From an uncultured Lachnospiraceae bacterium (GTDB lineage: Bacteria > Bacillota > Clostridia > Lachnospirales > Lachnospiraceae), in NCBI GenBank assembly GCA_902781895.1, contig CACZLA010000002.1, positions 1-64,000 on the forward strand: 64,000 nucleotides of DNA. Reading direction: 5' to 3'. Positions 53,916-62,591 of the stretch are shown here, piece after piece (position 1 is the first letter of the stretch; each line of letters starts with the position of its first letter). The notes beneath the pieces are model-generated. The model did no database searches. It was not told the origin of the DNA and was given only the letters and a program-made list of their open reading frames with translations. Made by a program: the position numbers and the translations under genes.

Positions 53916-55210
53916 TAATCATTTACCCCCGTGTCGTTAAAGCGCTTCACTGCTCCGGCTTTATCGGCGAGTGAACCTTTCTTAGTTGTACTTGTTGTAG
54001 CATCTGATTCATAATTCTTAAGATTCATATTTCCATACTTGCTTACAGTTCTGTTTGCAGGTGTTCTGCTCTGAGATTCATCTGCTGGCTGACCTGCCCC
54101 GGCTGTAAGTCTTTCGGTTAATGAAACCTTACCTTTTGCTTTTCGTTTGGCTATAGCTACAGCTGCTTTTTCCTTTTGTTTCTCAACTATCTTTTCCATA
54201 TCAGCATGGTCATAATAATAGTTAGTTAAAACAGTGATAATAAAGCTTACAAATGCTGATGTTGCCCAGTAAAGACCAAGACCTGCAGGTACATTTACAG
54301 TAACGAAGAATGAGAAAACAGGCATGATAATCATCATTTTTCTCATCGTCTTCATCTGAGCATCCTGCTGAGGATCGCCGGTCTCTGTCATCGGAGTAAC
54401 CTTCATTGAAAGGAACTGGAATAGAAATGCGGCTATGGGAATAATAAGAGCCCATGACCATTTGAATCCGGGAGCCTCTGAAAGGTTAATATCAAATATG
54501 AACTTATTTACATGATTGATTTTTTCCGAATGAGCAGCTATCTCTGCCGCTACCTGTGCATTACTCGCAAATGTTTCATTTCCGAGCTTTGAAAGCATAT
54601 CTGTATCACATTTATACAGAATATCAATAATATAATTGATGGCCTGCTCACCTTTTGCTGAAGCTGCATCAGTTACACTGGCAAAATCAACAGCTTTTGT
54701 GGTAAGTCTTGTTATATTCTTTGAAGCAAATTCTGTAATAAGATTACTTGAATTTGCAGTATTGAAAATAGCTTCAGCTATTCCCTGATATAATATTCTG
54801 ATTTTACCAACATAAGCAGGAACATTCTGTATAACATTGTAAAGTCCAATAAAAACAGGAAGCTGTATAAGAGCTGTTACACAACCCTGAGACATCTTAA
54901 TGCCATACTTTTCCTGTAACTCTCTAGTCTCTTTCTGCTGGGCAAATATAGAATTCTGATCTTTTTTGCCCTTATATTTCTTATTGATCTTGTTAAATTC
55001 AGGTCTTAAATACTGCTGAATTTTTGAAGATCTGGTGGTCTTAAGGTTAAATGGGAAAAGAATAAGCCTTATTAATACAGTAAATACTATAATACTTAAA
55101 GCTATGGATTCTACACCCATACCAAAAAACACAGCATAAATACCGCTGAATATTTTCCCCAATACCCAAGTTATCGGAGAGAATATTCCGGTTGCCTGAG
55201 TTAATATCAT
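53915..55210 (-). CDS. yidC: Membrane protein insertase YidC/OxaA
   Basis: A 431-residue insertase of the Gram-positive type without the large periplasmic domain of proteobacteria. Helices are at about 30-50, 110-130, 250-270, 290-310 and 320-340. The conserved Arg in LIRLILFPFNLKT lies in the substrate groove and YGIKMSQGC follows in the cytosolic coil. An extended extracellular loop (about 140-240) and a basic C-terminal tail are present. It inserts membrane proteins with or without Sec. Operon with rnpA, yidD and jag. Confidence 0.94.
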   Translation of the reverse strand: MILTQATGIFSPITWVLGKIFSGIYAVFFGMGVESIALSIIVFTVLIRLILFPFNLKTTRSSKIQQYLRPEFNKINKKYKGKKDQNSIFAQQKETRELQEKYGIKMSQGCVTALIQLPVFIGLYNVIQNVPAYVGKIRILYQGIAEAIFNTANSSNLITEFASKNITRLTTKAVDFASVTDAASAKGEQAINYIIDILYKCDTDMLSKLGNETFASNAQVAAEIAAHSEKINHVNKFIFDINLSEAPGFKWSWALIIPIAAFLFQFLSMKVTPMTETGDPQQDAQMKTMRKMMIIMPVFSFFVTVNVPAGLGLYWATSAFVSFIITVLTNYYYDHADMEKIVEKQKEKAAVAIAKRKAKGKVSLTERLTAGAGQPADESQSRTPANRTVSKYGNMNLKNYESDATTSTTKKGSLADKAGAVKRFNDTGVND

Positions 55211-55221
55211 CTCGAACTCCT

Positions 55222-55434
55222 TTATGGAACCGGATCGTATCCACCCTTATTAAAAGGATTACATCTGAGTATTCTCCAAATAGTAAGAAGTGTACCCTTA
55301 AAAAAACCATACTTTTCATATGCTTCTATAGCATACTGGGAGCATGTAGGATAAAAAATACAGGTTCCATGACACTTTAGATGTGACAAATGTTTTCTGT
55401 AAAATTTGATAATAGCTATACAAACTCTTTTCAT
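55222..55434 (-). CDS. yidD: Membrane protein insertion efficiency factor YidD
   Basis: A 70-residue protein: [38 protein letters not shown], and [19 protein letters not shown] are the full YidD pattern with its conserved Cys and CNP. It has an amphipathic N-terminal helix and helps YidC. It lies between rnpA and yidC as usual. Confidence 0.95.
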   Translation of the reverse strand: MKRVCIAIIKFYRKHLSHLKCHGTCIFYPTCSQYAIEAYEKYGFFKGTLLTIWRILRCNPFNKGGYDPVP

Positions 55435-55452
55435 AGATACCTTAAAGATAAT

Positions 55453-55788
55453 TTACTTAAGAACATCCTGTTTACTGCATAAATGGAGAAATGCACTTTC
55501 TATTTCCTTAAAGCCTTTTCCCTTAGCTGTATTACGTGCAACTACAACTATATCGTAGCCATCCTTCAGTTTGTCCTTATTTAGTCTATAGCTTTCTCTT
55601 ATAAGACGAATGATCCTATGTCTTACAACACTGTTTCCGGTTTTCTTACTCACAGAGATTCCAATTCTACTGTACGTCAGATCATTCATTTTGACATACA
55701 TCACTAAATACTTATTTGCCAACGATTTTTTGTGGTTATACACCTCGGCATATTCTCTGTGGTTTTTGATTGAATTAATATTTCTCAT
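55453..55788 (-). CDS. rnpA: Ribonuclease P protein component
   Basis: A 111-residue basic protein that assists the RNase P RNA in maturing tRNA 5' ends. The RNR-like central motif is NSVVRHRIIRLIRESYRLNK, with LVMYVKMND and SKKTGN near it. Length and position between rpmH and yidD are typical. It starts 6 bp after the rpmH stop. Confidence 0.93.
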   Translation of the reverse strand: MRNINSIKNHREYAEVYNHKKSLANKYLVMYVKMNDLTYSRIGISVSKKTGNSVVRHRIIRLIRESYRLNKDKLKDGYDIVVVARNTAKGKGFKEIESAFLHLCSKQDVLK

Positions 55789-55794
55789 TGAATA

Positions 55795-55929
55795 TTAAAC
55801 TGTAAGAGATTTTCTACCCTTAGCGCGTCTTGCAGAAATAACCTTGCGTCCATTTGCTGTGCTCATTCTCTTTCTGAATCCATGAACCTTAGATCTCTGT
55901 CTCTTTTTTGGCTGAAATGTCATTTTCAT
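55795..55929 (-). CDS. rpmH: 50S ribosomal protein L34
   Basis: A 44-residue, very basic protein: [37 protein letters not shown], ending GRKSLTV. It is the complete L34 pattern. It is the first gene of the leftward rpmH-rnpA-yidD-yidC-jag operon, with AAGGAAGGAA before the ATG and a strong promoter 100 bp upstream. Confidence 0.97.
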   Translation of the reverse strand: MKMTFQPKKRQRSKVHGFRKRMSTANGRKVISARRAKGRKSLTV

Positions 55930-56030
55930 AATTTTTTTCCTTCCTTTCTGTCTTTTTTCATTACCTCTTAAATTTTCAGAAAAATGCAGTCACTAAAACA
56001 GCCTTATTCTGAATAGGGCAAATCTACACT

Positions 56031-56059
56031 ATTATATTTTTATAGTATATAAAAGTCAA
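56031..56059 (-). promoter_or_regulatory. Predicted promoter for the rpmH operon
   Basis: On the minus strand TTGACT (56054-56059), 17 bp and a perfect TATAAT (56031-56036), about 100 bp before the rpmH start. Confidence 0.75.
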
Positions 56060-56127
56060 GTAATTTCGAATTTCTACTATTATAAATACATTAAAGTTAT
56101 CAAAAATTTTTTTTGCGTTGACATAAA

Positions 56128-56159
56128 TTATCAACATTTTGTTATTAAATTGTTGATAA
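56128..56159. other. DnaA boxes upstream of dnaA (origin, left part)
   Basis: The 449 bp gap 55930-56378 is strongly AT-rich. TTATCAACA at 56128-56136 and its exact inverse TGTTGATAA at 56151-56159 are two facing DnaA-box-like 9-mers, one base from the TTATCCACA form. Weaker relatives (TTATCAAAA) lie at about 56097 and 56192. A TTGACA at 56118-56123 overlaps the first box, so DnaA may also regulate its own transcription here. Confidence 0.65.
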
Positions 56160-56306
56160 CTATTGTTTTTTTTTGTTATTTTTGTGTGAGTTATCAAAAA
56201 AGTTACCTATTTATAACACTTTTGTAACATTTTGACATATTAACAATTTTTATAATTTTATTTACATAATTTGACTTTTACCTTCCGGCTGCGGCTTGTT
56301 TTAAAC

Positions 56307-56335
56307 TTGTTAAAATACCCTTTTTGTAGTAGAAT
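56307..56335 (+). promoter_or_regulatory. Predicted promoter for dnaA
   Basis: TTGTTA (56307-56312), 17 bp and TAGAAT (56330-56335), 43 bp before the dnaA start. Confidence 0.6.
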
Positions 56336-56378
56336 ATAGGAGTGCAAATTTGCCCTTTAGAAAGGTTTTATACTAAAA

Positions 56379-57824
56379 ATGAAAGATCAGATTATTAAAA
56401 ATTGGGACGCAATACTAAGCATACTTGAGACACATTATGACGTTTCGAATATCATTATAGAAACCTGGATAAGACCGCTTAGTATATATGAAATAAAGGA
56501 TAAAACTATCTATTTCTTCGTTGATGAGAAAAGAGGAAAGCACGGCGTAGACTATCTCCATAACAAGGGATATGATATGTTTCTTCTTTCTTCAATAAGA
56601 GAATTCTTTAATGATCCGAATATAGATGTAGTAATTGATGAAAAATATAAATTTGTAGTCGGTAATAATGATGATGAAAATGGTTCAGGTGAATCAACAG
56701 AGGACGGACATTACAGTGCAGACTATTATCAAGCTGTAAAAAAGAGTAACCTGGATCCTATGTATACATTTGAAAACTTTGTCATTGGTGAAAGTAACAG
56801 ACATGCATATGCTACGTGTACTGCCGTTGCTGATCTTCCAAGCCAGGATGCTCTGAATCCATTATTCTTATATGGCGGATCCGGACTTGGCAAGACTCAT
56901 CTTATTCAGTCTATAGCACATTTTATATTGCAGCATAATCCAGCGATGAACGTTCTGTACGTATCATCAGAGAAATTCACTAACGATATTATCACTGCTA
57001 TTCAGAATAATAAAACGGAAGAGTTCCGTAAAAAATACCGTCAGGTTGATGTTCTTATAATAGATGATATTCAGGAGATTATCGGAAAAGAAAGAACACA
57101 GCAGGAGTTCTTTAATACGTTCAATTTCCTGTATGAAGAGAAAAAACAGATTATTCTGTCATCAGATAGACCACCAAAGGAAATGAAGCATCTGGAAGAA
57201 AGACTTCGTTCAAGATTTGAATGGGGTGTTCCTATAGATATTCATGCTCCGGATTTTGAAACTCGTATGGCTATCCTTAAAAATAAGGCCAGCAAGATGA
57301 ATATGGACTATCTTCCTGAGTATGTATTTGTTTATATTGCTGAGAATATTCATTCAAATGTAAGACAGCTCGAGGGTGCACTTAATACTCTCAGTGTATT
57401 TATACGTATTAATAATGAAGATATTAAACAGATCATAAAAAGCGGAAAAGCCGAAGACGAAGAAAGTAAACAATTTATTATGAACATCGTCAAGGATGCT
57501 CTGAGCGGCATAATATCTGATGAATCGGATGTCAGCGTAACACCTGAAAAGATATTATCAACAGTTTCCGAACATTATAATGTAAGTATTAATGACATAT
57601 TATCAACAAAAAGAAGTAAAGATATAGCCCTTGCAAGGCAGCTTGTTATGTATTTATGTCGTTCACTTACCGACAAAAGCCTCCAATCTATTGGGGAAAT
57701 CGTAGGTGGAAAGGATCACGCTACCGTATATAACGGCATTAAACGTATAGAAGACAAAATGAAGAAGGAATCTCAGTTTGAATCCAACGTTACTGTCATT
57801 ATAAACAAGCTTAATCCACAATAA
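56379..57824 (+). CDS. dnaA: Chromosomal replication initiator DnaA
   Basis: A 481-residue AAA+ initiator. Domain I is about 1-90, linker domain II is acidic (GNNDDENGSGESTEDG), and domain III begins at about 127 with YTFENFVIGESNRHAYA. Walker A is GGSGLGKTH, Walker B VLIIDDIQ, and the box VII arginine lies in LEERLRSRFEWG. Domain IV ends with the DNA-reading GGKDHATVYNGIKRIEDK. It opens the origin by binding DnaA boxes and the single-stranded trio element. GAAAGG serves as ribosome site. Confidence 0.98.
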   Translation: MKDQIIKNWDAILSILETHYDVSNIIIETWIRPLSIYEIKDKTIYFFVDEKRGKHGVDYLHNKGYDMFLLSSIREFFNDPNIDVVIDEKYKFVVGNNDDENGSGESTEDGHYSADYYQAVKKSNLDPMYTFENFVIGESNRHAYATCTAVADLPSQDALNPLFLYGGSGLGKTHLIQSIAHFILQHNPAMNVLYVSSEKFTNDIITAIQNNKTEEFRKKYRQVDVLIIDDIQEIIGKERTQQEFFNTFNFLYEEKKQIILSSDRPPKEMKHLEERLRSRFEWGVPIDIHAPDFETRMAILKNKASKMNMDYLPEYVFVYIAENIHSNVRQLEGALNTLSVFIRINNEDIKQIIKSGKAEDEESKQFIMNIVKDALSGIISDESDVSVTPEKILSTVSEHYNVSINDILSTKRSKDIALARQLVMYLCRSLTDKSLQSIGEIVGGKDHATVYNGIKRIEDKMKKESQFESNVTVIINKLNPQ

Positions 57825-57893
57825 TAAAAAATTCCAACAAGGAAATAACAAGAAATATTAACAACGATTTTTGTTGTATTTACTGGTCTGAAA

Positions 57894-57957
57894 GGCTGTT
57901 TCAACATATCAAACAGCCCCTACTATTACTATAACTAATTAATATATATTTATTAAG
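57894..57957. other. Candidate origin unwinding region with DnaA-trio motif
   Basis: Between dnaA and dnaN, a GGCTGTTT/AAACAGCC hairpin (57894-57918) and a short GC cluster (57914-57920) lead into CTACTATTACTATAACTA (57920-57937), a run of triplets like the DnaA-trio element known from Bacillus. It is followed directly by an A/T-only stretch (57938-57955). Weak DnaA-box-like sequences (GTTTCAACA at 57898, 7 of 9) are nearby. The arrangement fits the strand-opening site, with the stronger boxes on the other side of dnaA. The hairpin may also attenuate dnaA transcription. Confidence 0.55.
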
Positions 57958-57990
57958 TATGATGAAGAACCTCGAAAGGAGCTTTTATAA

Positions 57991-59106
57991 ATGAGAATCA
58001 AATGTAAGAAGAATATACTTTTAGCCGGTATTAATACAGTTTCAAAAGCTGTATCTAATAAAACCACTAAGCCTATACTTGAATGTATACTTCTTGAAGC
58101 AAGAAACGGAGAGTTAAAGCTTACAGCCAATAACCTTAATCTCGGAATAGAGACATATATCGAATGTACTATTCTGGAAGAGGGTATGATAGCTCTTAAT
58201 GCAAAGCTTTTCTCTGATATTATCAGAAAGCTTCAGGATAGTGATATAGATATAGAAACAAGTGCTGATTACAAAACTACTATTATATGTGAAAAATCAA
58301 GATTTGATATACCATGCTGGTCAGGTGAAGATTTCCCTGAGCTTCTTGCTGTTAATAAAGAGAAGAGTATTGTTATGTCACAGCTTGGTCTTAAGGATAT
58401 TATCAGACAGACTATTTTCTCCGTATCGGATAATGAGAATTCAAAGCTTATGAGTGGTGAGTTCTTTGATGTTAAAGATAATGTACTTTCTGTTGTTTCT
58501 CTCGATGGACACAGAATATCTATGAGAAAAGTAAATCTGAAGGGTGATAATTCAGATGTATCAGCTGTAGTTCCGGGAAAAACTCTTCAGGAAGTAAGCA
58601 AGATAATAAACGGAGATGCAGAGGAAGAGGTTACTATTTACTTTGCAGATAAGAATATAAGCTTCGAGTTTAATAAAACAAGAGTTGTTTCCAGACTTAT
58701 TGAGGGAGAGTACTTCAAGATAGCTCATATGCTTTCAATGGATACTTCTCTTATGATCAAAGCAAACAGAAATGAGCTTATGGGTTGTATAGACAGAGCA
58801 TCACTCCTTATTCAGGAAACAGATAAGAAGCCTATCATAGTAAGTGTTAAGAATGATAATAATATTTATATCAGACTTGATACGAATATCGGTTCGATAA
58901 AGGAAGAGATGGAAATAGAGAAGGAAGGCGGAGAGATAATCATCGGCTTCAATCCTTCATTTATTATGGATGCACTCAGAGTTATTGATGATGATAAGGT
59001 AAATATTTATATGAATGATTCAAAGAGTCCTTGTATTATAAAGGATGCTGAGGAAACATTTACTTATATCATTCTGCCTATCAATATCAATCCAGATGCT
59101 TATTAA
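57991..59106 (+). CDS. dnaN: DNA polymerase III beta sliding clamp
   Basis: A 371-residue three-domain clamp that tethers the polymerase to DNA. N-terminus MRIKCKKNILLAGINTVSKAV, typical TKPILECILLEA, SGEFFDVKDNVLSVVSLDGHRIS in domain 2, and C-terminus YIILPININPDAY near the usual LPM(R/K) end, here in the variant form LPININ. CGAAAGGAGC lies before the ATG. It follows dnaA after the presumed unwinding region and probably also receives dnaA transcription. Confidence 0.96.
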   Translation: MRIKCKKNILLAGINTVSKAVSNKTTKPILECILLEARNGELKLTANNLNLGIETYIECTILEEGMIALNAKLFSDIIRKLQDSDIDIETSADYKTTIICEKSRFDIPCWSGEDFPELLAVNKEKSIVMSQLGLKDIIRQTIFSVSDNENSKLMSGEFFDVKDNVLSVVSLDGHRISMRKVNLKGDNSDVSAVVPGKTLQEVSKIINGDAEEEVTIYFADKNISFEFNKTRVVSRLIEGEYFKIAHMLSMDTSLMIKANRNELMGCIDRASLLIQETDKKPIIVSVKNDNNIYIRLDTNIGSIKEEMEIEKEGGEIIIGFNPSFIMDALRVIDDDKVNIYMNDSKSPCIIKDAEETFTYIILPININPDAY

Positions 59107-59190
59107 AAGATACCTCAGCAGGTTAATTCGAATCTGTCTTTATTAAAAAGTGAAAATAGACAGGCAGAATATGTGATGTAGAGGTGTGAA

Positions 59191-59406
59191 ATGGATGAAA
59201 TAAAAATAAGAGAAGGCGAAGAATATATAAAGCTGGGACAGGCTCTGAAAAAAGCCGGTCTTGTTGGTTCGGGTGTTGATGCCAAGATAGTTATTCAGGA
59301 TGGTCTGGTTAAGGTAAATGGTGAAATCGACACCAGAAGAGGGAAAAAGCTTTATGATGGGGATACATTTGAATACGATAATAAAGAGATAAAGGTAATT
59401 AAGTAA
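59191..59406 (+). CDS. S4-domain RNA-binding protein (YaaA/RlbA-like)
   Basis: A 71-residue protein made of one S4 RNA-binding fold: EYIKLGQALKKAGLVGSG, AKIVIQDGLVKVNGEIDTRRGKKL and GDTFEY. Small S4 proteins between dnaN and recF are a regular feature of Firmicutes. In Bacillus the equivalent gene is linked to ribosome and recF translation; no function is proved here. It ends 19 bp before recF, so coupling is plausible. Confidence 0.88.
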   Translation: MDEIKIREGEEYIKLGQALKKAGLVGSGVDAKIVIQDGLVKVNGEIDTRRGKKLYDGDTFEYDNKEIKVIK

Positions 59407-59425
59407 ACAGAAAGAAATCCCGCTA

Positions 59426-60502
59426 ATGTATGTTGAATCACTTGCTCTTAAAAATTTCAGAAACTATGAAAAGCTGGAAATACATTTCAGTGACAAAATA
59501 AATATAATACATGGCGATAATGCTCAGGGAAAGACAAATATTCTCGAAGCAGTTTTTATGGCGGCGACCACAAAGTCACACAGAGGATCAAAGGATAAAG
59601 ATATCATAAGATTTGATAAAGATGATTCTCATATAAGACTGAATCTGAAGAAAAGAGAAGTAAGCCATAGAATAGATATGCATCTCAGAAAAGCCAAGCC
59701 AAAGGGTGTGGCAATAGATGGGTTGCCGATAAGAAGAAGTACTGAGCTTTTCGGACTAATAAATATTATCATGTTTTCTCCGGAAGATCTTTCTGTTGTA
59801 AAGAACGGTCCGGGTGAAAGAAGAAGATTTATGGATATGGAGATATGTCAGATAAGCCGTATCTATTACAGCAATCTGCTCAGGTTTAATAAGATACTTG
59901 ATCAGAGAAATAATCTTCTGAAGCAGATAATATTTAAGCCGGAGATGAAGGATACTCTTGATACATGGGATGATCAGCTGGTTGAAGCCGGAAGTTCCAT
60001 AATAAAAGAGAGAAGGAACTTTATTGATATGATGAATGATATCATTCAGGAGGTTCATGACCATCTTTCATCCGGAAAAGAAAAAATAGAACTCAGATAT
60101 GAACCGAATGTTGAGGAAAAGGATTTCGCCAAGGTTCTTAAGGAAAAAAGAAAGCTGGATCTGAAAAATACCATTACAATGACAGGCCCCCAAAGAGATG
60201 ATTTCGGTATATTTATAAACGGAAATGATGTAAGGATATACGGATCCCAGGGGCAGCAGAGAACTGCCGCACTTTCTCTGAAACTTGCTGAGATTGAAAT
60301 AGTAAAAAAAGTAATAAATGATAATCCTATTCTGCTGCTGGATGATGTTATGTCCGAGCTTGATAGTCTGAGAAGAGATGCTCTTCTTGAAACAATGAAT
60401 GATATACAGACTATCATAACCTGTACAGGATATGACGATTTTATCAGGCAGAGAATAAAGGTAGATAAGATATATAAGATAAATAATGGCAGAATTGTGT
60501 GA
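59426..60502 (+). CDS. recF: DNA replication and repair protein RecF
   Basis: A 358-residue SMC-like ATPase that loads RecA at gaps. The N-terminus [19 protein letters not shown] and Walker [10 protein letters not shown], signature [17 protein letters not shown], and Walker [14 protein letters not shown] are all present. Family length is typical. It overlaps the region just before gyrB. Confidence 0.96.
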   Translation: MYVESLALKNFRNYEKLEIHFSDKINIIHGDNAQGKTNILEAVFMAATTKSHRGSKDKDIIRFDKDDSHIRLNLKKREVSHRIDMHLRKAKPKGVAIDGLPIRRSTELFGLINIIMFSPEDLSVVKNGPGERRRFMDMEICQISRIYYSNLLRFNKILDQRNNLLKQIIFKPEMKDTLDTWDDQLVEAGSSIIKERRNFIDMMNDIIQEVHDHLSSGKEKIELRYEPNVEEKDFAKVLKEKRKLDLKNTITMTGPQRDDFGIFINGNDVRIYGSQGQQRTAALSLKLAEIEIVKKVINDNPILLLDDVMSELDSLRRDALLETMNDIQTIITCTGYDDFIRQRIKVDKIYKINNGRIV

Positions 60503-60525
60503 TCATCCTACTGAAGGAGGATATG

Positions 60526-62517
60526 ATGGAAGAACCAAATAAGATGAACGAAGAAATACAGGATTATGGTGCTGATCAGATACAGATTCTTGAAGGTCTC
60601 GAGGCTGTAAGAAAAAGACCGGGAATGTATATCGGAAGTACCTCTACAAGAGGACTTCATCATCTCGTATATGAGATAGTTGATAACTCTGTTGATGAAG
60701 CACTTGCAGGCTACTGTTCTGAAATTCAGGTTTTTATTAACGAGGATAATTCAATAACCGTAATAGATAATGGTCGTGGAATTCCTGTGGGAATACAGGA
60801 AAAAGCCGGAAGGCCTGCTGTTGAGGTTGTATTTACGGTGCTCCATGCCGGGGGTAAATTCGGTGGTGGAGGATATAAGGTATCAGGAGGACTTCATGGT
60901 GTAGGTTCTTCTGTTGTTAATGCTCTTTCAGACTGGCTGGAGGTTGAGGTTTCCAGAGAAGGAAAGATTCATCAGCAAAGATATGAAAGAGGAAATATCT
61001 GTTATGACCTGAAGGTTATCGGTGATACAGACAAAACCGGAACAAAGGTTACATTTAAACCGGATGCAACAATTTTCGATGATGTTATCTATGATTATGA
61101 TACTCTGAGAATCAGACTCCGTGAGACTGCATTTCTTACAAAGGGACTCAGTATAACTCTGACGGACCTCAGAAAACCTGTTAAGAAGGAAGAAGAAACA
61201 GACGAAGAGTTTAAGGAGAGAGAAGAGAACTGGCAGCCTAAGTCTGAGAACTTCCATTATGAGGGTGGAATCAAGGAATTCGTTCAGTATCTCAACAGAC
61301 ATAAGACTCCTATATATGACAAGGTCATTTATTGTGAGGGTACAAAAGAAGATATATATGTTGAGGTAGCACTTCAGCATAACAATTCATACAGTGAAAT
61401 GGTTTACAGCTTTGTAAACAATATCGTTACACCTGAGGGTGGTATGCATCTGACAGGTTTCAGATCGGCAATGACAAAGGTCTTCAATGACTATGCCCGT
61501 CAGAATAAAATCCTCAAAGAAAAGGATGACAATCTTTCCGGTGAGGACCTTCGAGAGGGACTTACCGCTATCATAAGTGTAAAGATAGAGGATCCTCAGT
61601 TCGAAGGACAGACCAAACAGAAGTTGGGAAATGCACCTGCAAGAACTGCAGTTGAGTCTCTCCTCAATGAACAGCTGGTTATATTCCTCGAGCAGAATCC
61701 TTCTGTTGCAAAGGCTGTTATAGAAAAGGCAGTAAATGCACAGAGAGCCAGAATAGCTGCCAGAAAGGCAAGAGATGTTGCAAGAAAGAATAATCTATCG
61801 GAAGGTATGTCTCTTCCCGGTAAGCTGGCTGATTGTTCAGATAAGAATCCAAAGAACTGTGAGATATATATAGTCGAGGGAGATTCCGCCGGTGGATCTG
61901 CAAAGACCGCTCGTAACAGAGCAACCCAGGCTATACTTCCACTTCGTGGAAAGATACTGAATGTTGAGAAAGCACGTATAGATCATATCATGGAGAATAA
62001 AGAAATCCAGGCTATGATAACAGCATTCGGAACCGGAATTCATGAGAATTTTGATATAGAAAAGCTTCGCTATGACAAGATAATAATTATGACGGATGCC
62101 GATGTTGACGGTGCTCATATAGCAACATTGTTACTTACATTTTTCTATAGATTTATGCCGGATCTGATCCGTCAGGGTCATGTATATCTAGCACAGCCGC
62201 CACTTTACAGGCTGGAGAAGAATAAGAAATTCTGGTATGCATACAGTGATGATGAGCTTGCTTCTATCATAGAAGAGGTTGGCAGGGACCAGAATAACAA
62301 GGTTCAGCGTTACAAAGGTCTTGGTGAGATGGATGCTGAGCAGCTCTGGGATACCACCATGGATCCGGCGAAGAGAATACTTCTCAGAGTTTCCATGGAC
62401 GGCGAAGATGAATCAGAGGTGGATCTTACATTTAACGTCCTGATGGGCGACAACGTAGAACCACGTAAGAAGTTTATAGAAGAAAATGCTAAATTTGTAA
62501 AGAACCTTGATATATAA
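60526..62517 (+). CDS. gyrB: DNA gyrase subunit B
   Basis: A 663-residue ATPase subunit of gyrase. GHKL motifs are [15 protein letters not shown] and DNGRGIPV, with [19 protein letters not shown] forming the ATP lid. The TOPRIM domain shows [17 protein letters not shown] (catalytic Glu) and [14 protein letters not shown]. The ATG at 60526 is 5 bp after AAGGAGG; an ATG at 60523 is too close, and an in-frame GTG at 60499 lies ahead of the ribosome site. It works with GyrA to supercoil DNA ahead of forks. Confidence 0.97.
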   Translation: MEEPNKMNEEIQDYGADQIQILEGLEAVRKRPGMYIGSTSTRGLHHLVYEIVDNSVDEALAGYCSEIQVFINEDNSITVIDNGRGIPVGIQEKAGRPAVEVVFTVLHAGGKFGGGGYKVSGGLHGVGSSVVNALSDWLEVEVSREGKIHQQRYERGNICYDLKVIGDTDKTGTKVTFKPDATIFDDVIYDYDTLRIRLRETAFLTKGLSITLTDLRKPVKKEEETDEEFKEREENWQPKSENFHYEGGIKEFVQYLNRHKTPIYDKVIYCEGTKEDIYVEVALQHNNSYSEMVYSFVNNIVTPEGGMHLTGFRSAMTKVFNDYARQNKILKEKDDNLSGEDLREGLTAIISVKIEDPQFEGQTKQKLGNAPARTAVESLLNEQLVIFLEQNPSVAKAVIEKAVNAQRARIAARKARDVARKNNLSEGMSLPGKLADCSDKNPKNCEIYIVEGDSAGGSAKTARNRATQAILPLRGKILNVEKARIDHIMENKEIQAMITAFGTGIHENFDIEKLRYDKIIIMTDADVDGAHIATLLLTFFYRFMPDLIRQGHVYLAQPPLYRLEKNKKFWYAYSDDELASIIEEVGRDQNNKVQRYKGLGEMDAEQLWDTTMDPAKRILLRVSMDGEDESEVDLTFNVLMGDNVEPRKKFIEENAKFVKNLDI

Positions 62518-62564
62518 GGCTTCCCCCTGGGGGGAAGCTGTCAGCGAAGCTGACTGATGAGGGG
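62518..62564. repeat. Palindromic repeat between gyrB and gyrA
   Basis: Starting with the first base after the gyrB stop, GCTTCCCCC (62519-62527) and GGGGGAAGC (62530-62538) form one palindrome. GTCAGC-GAA-GCTGAC (62540-62554) forms a second, followed by TGATGAGGGG. I recall this style of GC-rich, GCGAAGC-containing repeat as common in Lachnospiraceae and Ruminococcaceae genomes. It interrupts the usual tight gyrB-gyrA spacing and could partly terminate transcription. Confidence 0.65.
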
Positions 62565-62591
62565 AATATAATAATAATATGAGGTAGATAA

